From Clavelina lepadiformis (lineage: Eukaryota > Chordata > Ascidiacea > Aplousobranchia > Clavelinidae): a DNA stretch of 64,000 bases. The notes beneath the pieces were generated by a model that did not search any database, was not told the origin of the DNA, and saw nothing but the letters and a program-made list of their open reading frames with translations. Location: assembly GCF_947623445.1 (NCBI RefSeq), contig NC_135247.1:18664501-18728500 (forward strand). The letters run 5' to 3'. Made by a program: the position numbers and the translations under genes. Shown in pieces: positions 22,301-31,880 of this stretch; the stretch's first letter is position 1, and every line of letters starts with the position of its first letter.

Positions 22301-25300
22301 GATCATGCGAGCATCCCACACCACCACGTAACGTCGACAAAATAAGACCAGCAAACAAAATGTCTTGGGTGTATGAAGATACTATAACATATGGATATAG
22401 TAGAGGTTATCGCTTAAATGGAGCCAGAACTTTGTCATGCACTGAAGATGGGACGTGGTCGCATCCTGTACCGACTTGCCAACGTAATACTCAACTTTAC
22501 TGCAGGCCTTACATACAGTATACCTTGCTAATCAAGTCACCTACTTCTCTAGGGCTCTACGATTTATGTTACGGCTTATCCGCAAAAATAAATTGCGTTT
22601 TTGCAGAAATCACCTGTGAGCGCTCTGACCCCGACTTCGGCGAGTCAATCCCCAGAAAGGAAAGATATATTTTCGAGGAAAAAATTACATATTCATGCAA
22701 CGAAGGACTTGATTTGGAGGGTGCAATTAGGTCAATTTGTCAAGCATCTGGAAGTTGGAATAACGATCCTCCAAACTGCTATTTGCCTGGTAAATTCATT
22801 TCATTCAATCCTCGTTAAAAGCATTCCAGTAAAACTTAAACGAAGCTCACTCGAAATTCCTAAAGTTGTCTAATATTTCAGATCGTAATCCCTGCCCTCC
22901 TGGCTACACCGAAAAGTTTCCCTTCTGTTTTCGGATGTTCAATGAGAGACAAAGCTTTCAAGATGCCACTGAAACCTGTCACAGAGAAGGAGCAACTTTG
23001 CCGATTATTCGAGACAACCACGTTCGGGATAAATTCGTTGAGATGTTGCACAATGACAGAGAGCTCTGGATAGGAATAAGTGATGAAGGAAAAGAAGGAG
23101 TTTTGAAATGGCAAAACGGTGACTTGTACTTGTCGGAGGAGGGAGGCCTCGTTATAAACTTAGCTGCAAACATCAAGAGTAGTGATTGCTTGACAACAGT
23201 TGGTCGCTTTGGTGATACCGAATGGGCACGTTGTTATCATACTAAAGAGTTTATCTGCATGAAGTGGCACTCGCAAGTAAAAGCTTTCAAGCTAACTTAC
23301 GACGACCGAAAAGCACCACGCTACAACGGAATATACTTGCCGGTAGAAGGCAAGCTCATCGAAAACAACGTGTTCTATCGTTTGAACACAACAAGCGAAG
23401 ACGACACTTACCTTTCTGTTCAGGAAACTGCAAATGGTAAACAATTTTACTTCTACCGCAGTTTTGGTATGTAAGGTACTTTATTTTTCACACGTCACAA
23501 ACCCTGTTTATGATGACAAAGCAACGTTTACTATTGCATATAATACGATGAGATAAAAGTCTAATTGCTTTCTGCATTTAAACACACACATAAATCATGG
23601 AAATGTTTTGTGTTTCCCACATAAAACTTTGAAATCTCATGTGATGCTTCAGGGCGCATGTGGCGACTAGGAGAGAGATTTGATGGTGGAAACACTTGGC
23701 TTAGCAAAAGAATGACGTCAAACTTTCCACAACGACTGGGAAGTGAGTGGAAAATCGGCCATTTTGCCGAAGACGCTGAGACCATTGAGGCAAATTTAGA
23801 AGAATACGGTGAGTTTGAAGTGTATCCAGTGCACAACCTATCTAGTATCTCACATCTAGTGTAGTTGTAAATCTACGCATCAGGGTCTTTATGTACGCCA
23901 GGTATACAGAAACGTTTGAAGAGTTTTATAGTTTCCTTATTTCGTGCTATTGCTTTGTGGATACGATAGACGCATGGGGTAAATTTGGTGAATGGGAATT
24001 ATGTTCCGAGGATTGTGGCGATGGAACTCGAAGTAGATCCAGGGAATGCATTGGCCGTGTTCCTGGATCTTATCTTTGCCCCGGACTTGCAAGACAAACA
24101 GAAGAGTGCAAAACAAGAGATTGTCCTCCCGATAGTGGTAATAAACGACGGATTGATAATAATTGCTATTTATCATAAACGTCCGTATTAACTTGACTTC
24201 TAATGCGATTTTGACGCAATTAGTCTATAATAATCAATGGTATTACATATCTACAAAATTAGGAGATTTTTAAAATTAAATTTTGAAATGAAAACGCACG
24301 TTTAAACAATGGTAAGAATGGGTTAGATCCTGCGTATATTAGAACATGAAGAATACTAACGACAATGGCATAATACGCAGGAGTTTGGAAATCCTGGGAT
24401 GGTTGGACTCCTTGCTCAGTTACTTGTGGTGAGGGAAACAGAAGAAGATGGAGAGTTTGTGGAAGATATGGTCGTACCGGAGGAGCATGCCAGGGCTCTT
24501 CCTCAGAAGTAGAAAGATGTTCTACTCCATGTCCAGCAACAAAAACAAGTAAAATTGCTTTTCAACCTGGGCCGTGACTACGCGTTACAATTTGAACAAT
24601 TAAGCTTATATAAAAATACACAAAAGCGAAAATATCTGCCTTATAGTTTAAGCTAAACTTTACAACCTTAAATCTAAGCGTGATCTAACCTTCTAATCAA
24701 TGATTCGTATTATTTCCATTTTTAAACGCTTACCGTTAGTAACTTTAATTGAACTAGTTAAAAAAAATTGCCATTTATCCGAAGCGTTAAAAAAGAAATA
24801 ATCTATCAATACACATAACTATAAAAACCGTTACATTAGAACAAATATTAGTTGGCAAACATCTCGAAAGACCTGGCCGTTGCTTGTCTGTAATTATATT
24901 TTATAACCATTTTGTGTTTTTGCAATGACGTTTGTCCGTAAATTCTTTCCCACGTCTTGTTATCCGGGTTTACTCGCACACACTGTAGCTTATATTGAGT
25001 GATTTTTAGAACAGGCAACAAAATGTGTGTAGTCAAACAATGTATATGGCGAATCATGCCTCAGTCCGGAAATGTTTCAAATATGAGTTGACACGCTTGT
25101 GTGGACTCCGTGATTCTTGCTGCCATTAACTCTCTACATTTACATAGCGTTTACAACCACTTTCATATAACATTAGACTTATGTCTGTGTTACCATAAGT
25201 AATCAGCTGTAAATAAGCCAAGGTACATCATATTATTGTCTGAACTACGATGAAATTATTTTAGTGGATCCACTTGTACATACAGGTTACTCTGACAAGG

Positions 25301-28300
25301 AGTACTTAATCTTTCGAATCGAAAAAAACTTCAATGATGCGAGAGACGCTTGTCAGAGTTTAGGGGGAGATCTTGCCTTGGTAAAAACAGAGATGATTCA
25401 AAATGCACGTTGTTGTTTCAGTACGACGATGTGTACACCGAGACGTTCCACAACATTCTACAGCTAACCCTAATAAAAGTCAATGGGTTTATGGCGACCG
25501 AGTCACTTACACTTGTGATCGTGGCTACGAGTTGTCAGGATCGGCTGAATCACGCTGCACGTCAAGTGGTCGTTGGTCTGATCCTCTACCTACTTGCACA
25601 AGTAAGTCTGTAGCAAGATGATGTTGAAACAGTTTCATGAATTGCTTTTAAACAATGTTGAAACGTATGTAATTTAGTGCTGTGTGAACAACAGGTTGAA
25701 GCTTTAACTTATTAGAATTTTATTGTGTTTACTTTACAGTAAGATCATGCGAGCATCCCACACCACCACGTAACGTCGACAAAATAAGACCAGCAAACAA
25801 AATGTCTTGGGTGTATGAAGATACTATAACATATGGATGTAGTAGAGGTTATCGCTTAAATGGAGCCAGAACTTTGTCATGCACTGAAGATGGGACGTGG
25901 TCGCATCCTGTACCGACTTGCCAACGTAATACTCAACTTTACTGCAGTCCTTACATACAGTATACCTTGCTAATCAAGTCACCTACTTCTCTAGGGCTCT
26001 ACGATTTATGTTACGGCTTATCCGCAAAAATAAATTGCGTTTTTGCAGAAATCACCTGTGAGCGCTCTGACCCCGACTTCGGCGAGTCAATCCCCAGAAA
26101 GGAAAGATATATTTTCGAGGAAAAAATTACATATTCATGCAACGAAGGACTTGATTTGGAGGGTGCAATTAGGTCAATTTGTCAAGCATCTGGAAGTTGG
26201 AATAACGATCCTCCAAACTGCTATTTGCCTGGTAAATTCATTTCATTCAATCCTCGTTAAAAGCATTCCAGTAAAACTTAAACGAAGCTCACTCGAAATT
26301 CCTAAAGTTGTCTAATATTTCAGATCGTAATCCCTGCCCTCCTGGCTACACCGAAAAGTTTCCCTTCTGTTTTCGGAGGTTCAATGAGAGACAAAGCTTT
26401 CAAGATGCCACTGAAACCTGTCGCAGAGAAGGAGCAACTTTGCCGATTATTCGAGACAACCACGTTCGGGATAAATTCGTTGAGATGTTGCACGATAACA
26501 GGGAGCTCTGGATAGGAATAAGTGATGAAGGAAAAGAAGGTGTTTTGAAATGGCAAAACGGTGACTTGTACTTGTCGAAGGAGGGAGGCCTCGTTATAAA
26601 CTTAGCTGCAAACATCAAGAGTAGTGATTGCTTGACAACAGTTGGTCGCTTTGGTGATACCGAATGGGCACGTTGTTATCATCCTAAAGAGTTTATCTGC
26701 ATGAAGTGGCACTCGCAAGTAAAAGCTTTCAAGCTAACTTACGACGACCGAGAAGCACCACGCTACAACGGATTTTACTTGCCGGTAGAAGGCAAGCTCA
26801 TCGAAAATAACGTGTTCTATCGTTTGAACACAACAAGCGAAGACGACACTTACCTTTCTGTTCAGGAAACTGCAAATGGTAAACAATTTTACTTCTACCG
26901 CAGTTTTGGTATGTAAGGTACTTTATTTTTCACACGTCACAAACCCTGTTTATGATGACAAAGCAACGTTTATTATTGCATATAATACGATGAGATAAAC
27001 ATCTAATTGCTTTCTGCAATTAAACACACACATAAATCACGGAAAGGTTTTGTGTTTCCCACATAAAAATTTGAAATCTCATGTGATGCTTCAGGGCGCA
27101 TGTGGCGATTAGGAGAGAGATTTGATGGTGGAAATACTTGGCTTAGCAAAAGAATGACGTCAAACTTTCCACAACGACTGGGAAGTGAGTGGAAAATCGG
27201 TCATTTTGCCGAGGACGCTGAGGCCGTTGAGGCAAATTTGGAAGAATACGGTGAGTTTGAAGTGTATCCAGTGCACACCCTATCTAGTATCTCACATCTA
27301 GTGTAGTTGTAAATCTACGCATCAGGGTCTTTATGTAGGCCAGGTATACAGAAACGCTTGAAGAGTTTTATAGTTTTCTTATTTCGTGCTATTGCTTTGT
27401 GGATACGATAGACGCATGGGGTAAATTTGGTGAATGGGAATTATGTTCCGAGGATTGTGGTGATGGAACTCGAAGTAGATCCAGGGAATGTATTGGCCGT
27501 GTTCCTGGATCTTATCTTTGCCCCGGACTTGCAAGACAAACAGAAGAGTGCAAAACAAGAGATTGTCCTCCCGATAGTGGTAATAAACGACGGATTGATA
27601 ATAATTGCTATTTATCATAAACGTCCGTATTAACTTGACTTCTAATGCGATTTTGACGCAATTAGTCTATAATAATCAATGGTATTACAATATCTACAAA
27701 ATTAGGAGATTTTTAAAATTAAATTTTGAAATGAAAACGCACGTTTAAACAATGGTAAGAATGGGTTAGATCCTGCGTATATTAGAACATGAAGAATACT
27801 AACGACAATGGCATAATACGCAGGAGTTTGGAAATCCTGGGGTGGTTGGACTCCTTGCTCAGTTACCTGTGGTGAGGGAAACAGAAGAAGATGGAGAGTT
27901 TGTGGAAGATATGGTCGTACCGGAGGAGCATGCCAGGGCTCTTCCTCAGAAGTAGAAAGATGTTCTACTCCATGTCCAGCAACAAAAACAAGTAAAAGTT
28001 GCTTTTCAACCTGGGCCGTGACTACGCGTTACAATTTGAACAATTATATAAAAATACACAAAAGCGAAAATATCTGCCTTATAGTTTAAGCTAAACTTTA
28101 CTACCTTAAATCTAAGCGTGATCTAACCTTCTAATCAATCATTCGTATTATTTCCATTTTTAAACGCTTACCGTTAGTAACTTTAATTGAACTAGTTAAA
28201 AAAAATTGCCATTTATCCGAAGCGTTAAAAAAGAAATAATCTATCAATACACATAACTATAAAAACCGTTACATTAGAACAAATATTAGTTGGCAAACAT

Positions 28301-31300
28301 CTCGAAAGACCTGGCCGTTGCTTGTCTGTAATTATATTTTATAACCATTTTGTGTTTTTGCAATGACGTTTGTCCGTAAATTCTTTCCTGCGTCTTGTTA
28401 TCCGGGTTTACTCGCACATACTGTAGCTTATATTGAGTGATTTTTAGAACAGGCAACAAAATGTGTGTAGTCAAACAATGTATATGGCGAATCATGCCTC
28501 AGTCCGGAAATGTTTCAAATATGAGTTGACACGCTTGTGTGGACTCCGTGATTCTTGCTGCCATTAACTCTCTACATTTACATAGCGTTTACAACCACTT
28601 TCATATAATATTAGACTTATGTCTGTGTTACCATAAGTAATCAGCTGTAAATAAGCCAAGGTACATCATATTATTGTCTGAACTACGATGAAATTATTTT
28701 AGTGGATCCACTTGTACATACAGGTTACTCTGACAAGGAGTACTTAATCTTTCGAATCGAGAAAAACTTCAATGATGCGAGAGACGCTTGTCAGAGTTTA
28801 GGGGGAGATCTTGCCTTGGTAAAAACAGAGATGATTCAAAATGCACTTTCACCAATTATTGGGAGTCTTGGACGTACACCTTTCAATTATGGTTATTTTA
28901 TCGGAATGACTGATCAAAAACAAGAAGGACGCTGGCGCTGGATTGACGATACACGCCTGACTCATGAAAACTGGAACTGGCGTGAACCGAGCAATTCAGG
29001 AAATGAAGACTGCGGAAGTATGTTTCGAAACGGAGGATGGAATGATCTCACTTGTTGGCGAAAAACCTATTATATTTGCGAAAGAGGTGAGTTGACAAAT
29101 TTATTATACAAAGTCATGTTAACCTGAAAGGCTTCATACAATGCTACTATACTTTATTCTGCCATTATATATGCTGCAATACTTATCTTGTAATTGCTTG
29201 ACAAGATCATAGGTTGTATCTATTTTGTACCAGATATGGACCCTTGCAGCGACACCGTGTGTATGAATGATGGTCGATGCGTTCCCGACAGTAACCTCAG
29301 AAGCTACGAGTGTCAGTGCCCTTCATATACAAGAGGGGATCATTGCGAGAGAAGTAGGATATATTTACTTATGGTGCTTTGCTTTTCGGATTACTCCTGA
29401 TACACTGCTTTTTTTGTAGTTTTCAACCCTTGCTGGAATTCGTCTTGTCAAAGCGGAAATTGTCATTCCGGGAACGGCTATTATTACTGCGTTTGTCCAG
29501 AAAATTCGTTCGGGTTACACTGCGACAACGGTTAGACACGAAATTTCAACTTACATTATTATTTTTTATCTTTCTGGCTTCGTTTCATTTTTCAATACTT
29601 TTTCATTCTTCGGCCTATTTCTAGAGAAATATTAATACTTTGGTAGGTCTAGAATGGTCCGAAAGATTTTGGCATTTCATTATATAATTAATTACTGTAA
29701 CTATTTTTATAGTGCGTCATTATTGACGCGAGCATAGTTTCTAAATAAACCATTATCGAGCAGTGCTTAAAGTTTTATTATTAAACATTCTTTTGTTTGT
29801 AGTCGTACAGTGTCCAAAGCCGCGGATAGAAGACATAATACAATTATTAGGAAATAATCAGCAGGACGAGTATGACGTGGGAACCAGGTTAAAGTTTAGT
29901 TGCCGGGACATTGAGCAAACAATAGAAGGTTATGACGAAATAACATGCAGGAGGGACGGAACCTGGAATAAATCTCCGCCAAATACTTGCGGTAAAACTG
30001 AATGCCATAAAAATACTTAGTGTAGCCTATGGAAACTATACGTTTAGGTTATGCTACACAGAATTTTACACTCGTTAGCTGTGAATATTTAAGTTTCTTC
30101 AATGGAAACAGCACAATGCCTGCTCATACCGTTCTCTTATATTTATACGTACATCATGCAAAAAAGAATAACAAATTATTTATCCCCGCAAGTTCTTAAT
30201 TTCTTAGAGACACTGACTTGCCCTTCGGTCACTGCTCCTGCAAATGGAAGAATTGCAGAATCAGCCAACAGAGTTCATGTTCGTGGTTCAACAATCAGAT
30301 TTGAATGTAACGGAGGCTATGAGGTCGAAGGAAGAGAATCAATTAGATACAGAGATGACTACACGTGGGATGGATCTGTACCTACATGCAGAGGTAGGCT
30401 ACATGGATACAGCATCCTTAAAGTAACCACCAAGCAGTTTTCACCTGAAAAGTATGTTTCTCGAAATAACAAAATTAACAGCTTGCATCACTTAACAACG
30501 TAAAATTTTATTAATACTCCAGAAAGGAAATGCCCTGGAAAGTGGACGAAGTGGATGGAAACGACATGATAACTTGCCGGGATGATTATACATGGAGCCA
30601 TTCAAGGCCTTCGTGCAGAGGTGAGCATGAATACTACATCATCATTTCATTGAAGGCAAGTTTAACATTATTTAGCGAATTATGTTTAAATGTTTTAGCT
30701 GAGGTCACAACGTGTCCTGCTCTCGATAAACCGGATCATGGAAGATGGGGTCGTCTACGTGGTAACCTCTACGCACCTTCATCCAAACTTAATATCCGGT
30801 GCGATGATGGATACCAAGTTGAAGGAAACGAAGTAATCACATGCCAGGATAATTTTACATGGACCCAGCCGCTGCCGTTTTGCAAAGGTTAGCTCAACAA
30901 TTATTCCCATTAATCTAATCTGATTTTAGATATAAAACTTTCACTAATCATATATTCAAGTTAATACATTTATATTTTCAGAGAAGAATTGCATCTTAGG
31001 AACTCAGTTTCTGTCCGAAGGAGTTGAAATAAATAACAACGGCCGGGAGGAGTTTTTATCTGGAGAAAGCTTAAATGTGACGTGTGCTGGTGACTTAGTG
31101 CTGAGCATGAATAATTTGCTGAGTTGTTCAAAGGGACGCTGGACTCCAAAATATTGGAATTATTTCTGTAATTCCGTTTGCAACCGACCTCAAACAGACG
31201 GTTCATTTACGATGACACCATTTACAGACAGTTACGAAGTTGGTTCAGAAGTAACCTTTGAATGCGTGGACGACATGCAATCTTTGAACGGTAACAATCC

Positions 31301-31367
31301 TATGCGCTGTGGAGAAGATGGTGAATGGATTGGAACCATTCCAACCACCTGCCAGGATCCTAATTAG
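14405..31367 (+). CDS. Gene 2: factor B/C2-like protease with lectin, TSP1, EGF and CCP tail
   Basis: This is the most complete copy. Order: signal peptide, WAP, CCP, WAP, CCP x3, vWA, S1, WAP, CCP, CCP a-b-c, CCP d-e, C-type lectin, an extra module, TSP1 x2, then a duplicated block (CCP c-d-e, lectin, module, TSP1 x2, second lectin), EGF x2, CCP x2, a broken CCP, CCP, and a last exon with two CCP-like units. Skipping two defective exons (25265-25408 and 30523-30620), exon lengths sum to exactly 2,801 codons including the stop TAG at 31365-31367. A short form ends at the TAA at 20021-20023 after 978 residues. Known family role: factor B/C2 form the C3 convertase with C3b. The lectin and TSP1 modules suggest that target binding is built in. 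Confidence 0.85.
16575..17744 (+). CDS. Gene 2 von Willebrand factor A domain (five exons)
   Basis: Exons are 16575-16792, 16900-17029, 17135-17263, 17340-17419 and 17609-17744. All keep the gene 1 lengths. The first MIDAS motif reads DISEDVS, so the third metal-binding position is acidic, and the strand before the next loop ends ING instead of TDG. The NTAEGLRKL segment keeps the Thr expected in the second MIDAS motif. Confidence 0.82.
18016..20023 (+). CDS. Gene 2 S1 protease domain and short-form stop
   Basis: Exons are 18016-18161, 18246-18369, 18451-18575, 18729-18930, 19008-19164, 19517-19664 and 19811-19988. His, Asp and Ser of the triad are present, and the S1-pocket Asp is kept. The residue after GDSGG is Thr instead of the nearly invariant Pro (codon ACA near 19650). 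Unspliced, the last exon runs on for 12 codons to TAA at 20021-20023. With the GTTCTG donor at 19989 it instead joins the WAP exon at 20070 in frame. Confidence 0.85.
19289..19388 (+). repeat. (GACTGC)n microsatellite in protease intron
   Basis: About 17 near-perfect six-base units lie in the intron between the fifth and sixth protease exons. Degenerate GACTAT/GACTGT and TGTCAC runs occupy the same intron in gene 1 (about 4915-4990), and short remnants occur in genes 3 and 4. It makes long Ala-Val and Thr-Ala type reading frames that are artefacts. Confidence 0.9.
20026..20031 (+). terminator. Intronic polyadenylation signal AATAAA after short-form stop
   Basis: AATAAA begins three bases after the TAA stop at 20021-20023, inside the 81-bp intron. 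Genes 1 (5597-5602) and 3 (46008-46013) have the same hexamer. It is closer to the stop than usual, so a functional role needs transcript evidence. Confidence 0.4.
20070..20568 (+). CDS. Gene 2 post-protease WAP (20070-20225) and CCP (20398-20568)
   Basis: The WAP-like exon starts after TTTACTAG and is in frame only with the protease exon ending at 19988. It keeps eight cysteines with the [11 protein letters not shown] core. The CCP follows in phase 1 ([19 protein letters not shown]). Confidence 0.8.
21201..22159 (+). CDS. Gene 2 CCP cassette a-b-c
   Basis: Exons are 21201-21383, 21501-21680 and 21980-22159, single phase 1-1 CCPs orthologous to the gene 1 cassettes. Only one complete a-b-c set exists in gene 2; exon c is present again at 25422-25601 through the internal duplication. 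Confidence 0.85.
22298..22789 (+). CDS. Gene 2 CCP exons d (22298-22483) and e (22607-22789), first copy
   Basis: Orthologous to gene 1 d and e. In exon d the second conserved cysteine is Tyr (TAT at 22396-22398) although the second copy at 25740-25925 keeps Cys, so this CCP lacks one disulfide. Confidence 0.85.
22882..23808 (+). CDS. Gene 2 C-type lectin domain plus unnamed module, first copy
   Basis: Exon 22882-23466 opens with a CPPGY...FCF start and contains a complete C-type lectin fold signature: EGATLP, LWIGISDEG, LKWQNG, SSDCL and the final CYH...FICMK. Sugar-specificity EPN/QPD and WND motifs are not present, so binding may be non-canonical. The rest of this exon and exon 23653-23808 encode about 130 residues with YNGIYLP, VFYRLN, FYFYRS and RMWRLGERFDGG, a module of Tyr/Trp-rich strands that I cannot name. 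Confidence 0.8.
23970..24548 (+). CDS. Gene 2 two TSP1 repeats, first copy
   Basis: Exons are 23970-24134 and 24381-24548. Both have the thrombospondin type 1 pattern: Trp-x-x-Trp start, CS..CG.G (CSEDCGDGTRSRSREC and CSVTCGEGNRRRWRVC), then the closing cysteines. The first ends at a GTGGTA donor. TSP1 repeats bind glycosaminoglycans and occur in properdin and terminal complement components. Confidence 0.82.
24549..25264 (+). other. Intron before second lectin exon (first copy)
   Basis: A 716-bp AT-rich intron, repeated at 27992-28702 and 49723-50435. A 69-codon minus-strand ORF at 24848-25057 recurs because of the duplication but shows no recognisable domain. Confidence 0.5.
25265..25408 (+). 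pseudogene. Truncated second-lectin exon at duplication junction
   Basis: The first 48 codons of the second C-type lectin exon are intact, up to EMIQNA. The exon then runs into the polypyrimidine tract and acceptor of CCP exon c, losing its own donor and the rest of the fold. It would need to be skipped, and phase 1-1 skipping is neutral. If retained it reads about 20 foreign codons to a stop at about 25467. Confidence 0.85.
25422..26231 (+). CDS. Gene 2 CCP exons c, d, e, second copy
   Basis: Exons are 25422-25601, 25740-25925 and 26049-26231. They are near-identical to 21980-22789, but exon d keeps the cysteine lost in the first copy. Confidence 0.85.
26324..27250 (+). CDS. Gene 2 C-type lectin domain plus unnamed module, second copy
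   Basis: Exons are 26324-26908 and 27095-27250. They differ from the first copy by a few substitutions (for example RRFNE for RMFNE, and Pro for Thr before KEFICMK). Confidence 0.8.
27412..27991 (+). CDS. Gene 2 two TSP1 repeats, second copy
   Basis: Exons are 27412-27576 and 27824-27991, with the same motifs as the first copy. The second repeat has W..WGGW where the first copy has W..WDGW. Confidence 0.82.
28703..29086 (+). CDS. Gene 2 complete second C-type lectin domain
   Basis: One 384-base phase 1-1 exon. It has the EKNFNDARDAC helix, GYFIGMTDQKQEGRWRW, the EPS variant of the EPN sugar motif (28984-28992), and GGWNDLTC carrying the WND calcium/sugar motif, then YYICERG. In gene 3 the sugar motif is the canonical EPN. 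Confidence 0.85.
29234..29530 (+). CDS. Gene 2 two EGF-like domains
   Basis: Exons are 29234-29353 (MDPCSDTVCMNDGRC, YTRGDHC) and 29420-29530 (FNPCWNSSCQSGNC, NSFGLHC). Each has six cysteines and is phase 1-1. The second ends at a GTTAGA donor. Confidence 0.8.
29803..30393 (+). CDS. Gene 2 two CCP exons after the EGFs
   Basis: Exons are 29803-29991 and 30208-30393. In the second, the third conserved Cys is Tyr (TAC at 30348-30350) whereas gene 3 has Cys, so the domain has lost a disulfide partner. Confidence 0.78.
30523..30620 (+). pseudogene. Broken CCP exon of gene 2
   Basis: Compared with the intact 183-base exon at 52999-53181 in gene 3, 85 bases are deleted between the start KCP and the GNDMITC segment. 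The two halves are in different frames and the first half meets TGA. Splice sites remain. Only skipping this exon keeps the open frame of the long form. Confidence 0.8.
30699..31367 (+). CDS. Gene 2 last CCP exon and terminal exon
   Basis: Exon 30699-30887 is a standard CCP (TTCPALDKPDHG). Exon 30982-31367 carries an atypical CCP-like unit (NCILGTQF, VTCAGD, LLSCSKGRW, FCN) and a final CCP (VCNRPQTDGSF, FECVDD, MRCGEDGEW, TTCQD) and ends with TAG. Confidence 0.78.
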
Positions 31368-31434
31368 CGAAGAAACAACAAGCGACTGGTTGAAAACTTT
31401 TTCATCTTGACTTTTATTACTGAGTGATATCGCA

Positions 31435-31440
31435 AATAAA
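31435..31440 (+). terminator. Polyadenylation signal of gene 2
   Basis: AATAAA lies 67 bases after the stop codon of gene 2. Confidence 0.6.
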
Positions 31441-31880
31441 CCAACATGATTTTATGCTGGTTTCCACCGCTTTAGATGTCATGTCTTTGATAGAAAAATA
31501 GCAATCATCAATTACTTAACGTTGTCGAGGGGGAATTCCACTTGAAGATAATTTTAGCGCAGTACATAACCGACCTTTTGTTTATAAATCAATTTCTAGT
31601 TGGTGAAAGCTGTTGAAGTTCTCTCGCAATCAAACACGCTCAGAAACATCTATGACAAAGTTTTTCTACACTTGAAATATTTAAGGCATCAAGCAAAATC
31701 CTTTCTGATATTGATCTCACGGGCAATAGAATTCAGGCGTGTTTATCTTAGAACTACTTGCTGAAAGCAACATTTACAAATATTAGCCGTAAACAATCAG
31801 TTGCCAAACCAATTTAATGTCATCTTCAAACAAAATTAATTAAAAAAAAAACCACAAAAATATAATTTTTCAATATAGAG

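Larger units (their letters stand above)
21962..28846 (+). repeat. Recent 3.44-kb direct tandem duplication inside gene 2
   Basis: The segment from about 21962 to 25403 is repeated almost base for base from 25404 to about 28841, introns included. The junction at 25404-25408 joins the middle of a lectin exon to the end of the intron before CCP c. The five bases TGCAC are shared by both breakpoints (21962-21966 and 28842-28846). High intron identity indicates a young event. Confidence 0.92.

Noticed and set aside
24848..25057. 69-codon minus-strand ORF repeated at 28286-28495
   Set aside because: It is inside a duplicated intron, shows no domain, and the related intron of gene 3 does not keep the same reading frame intact.
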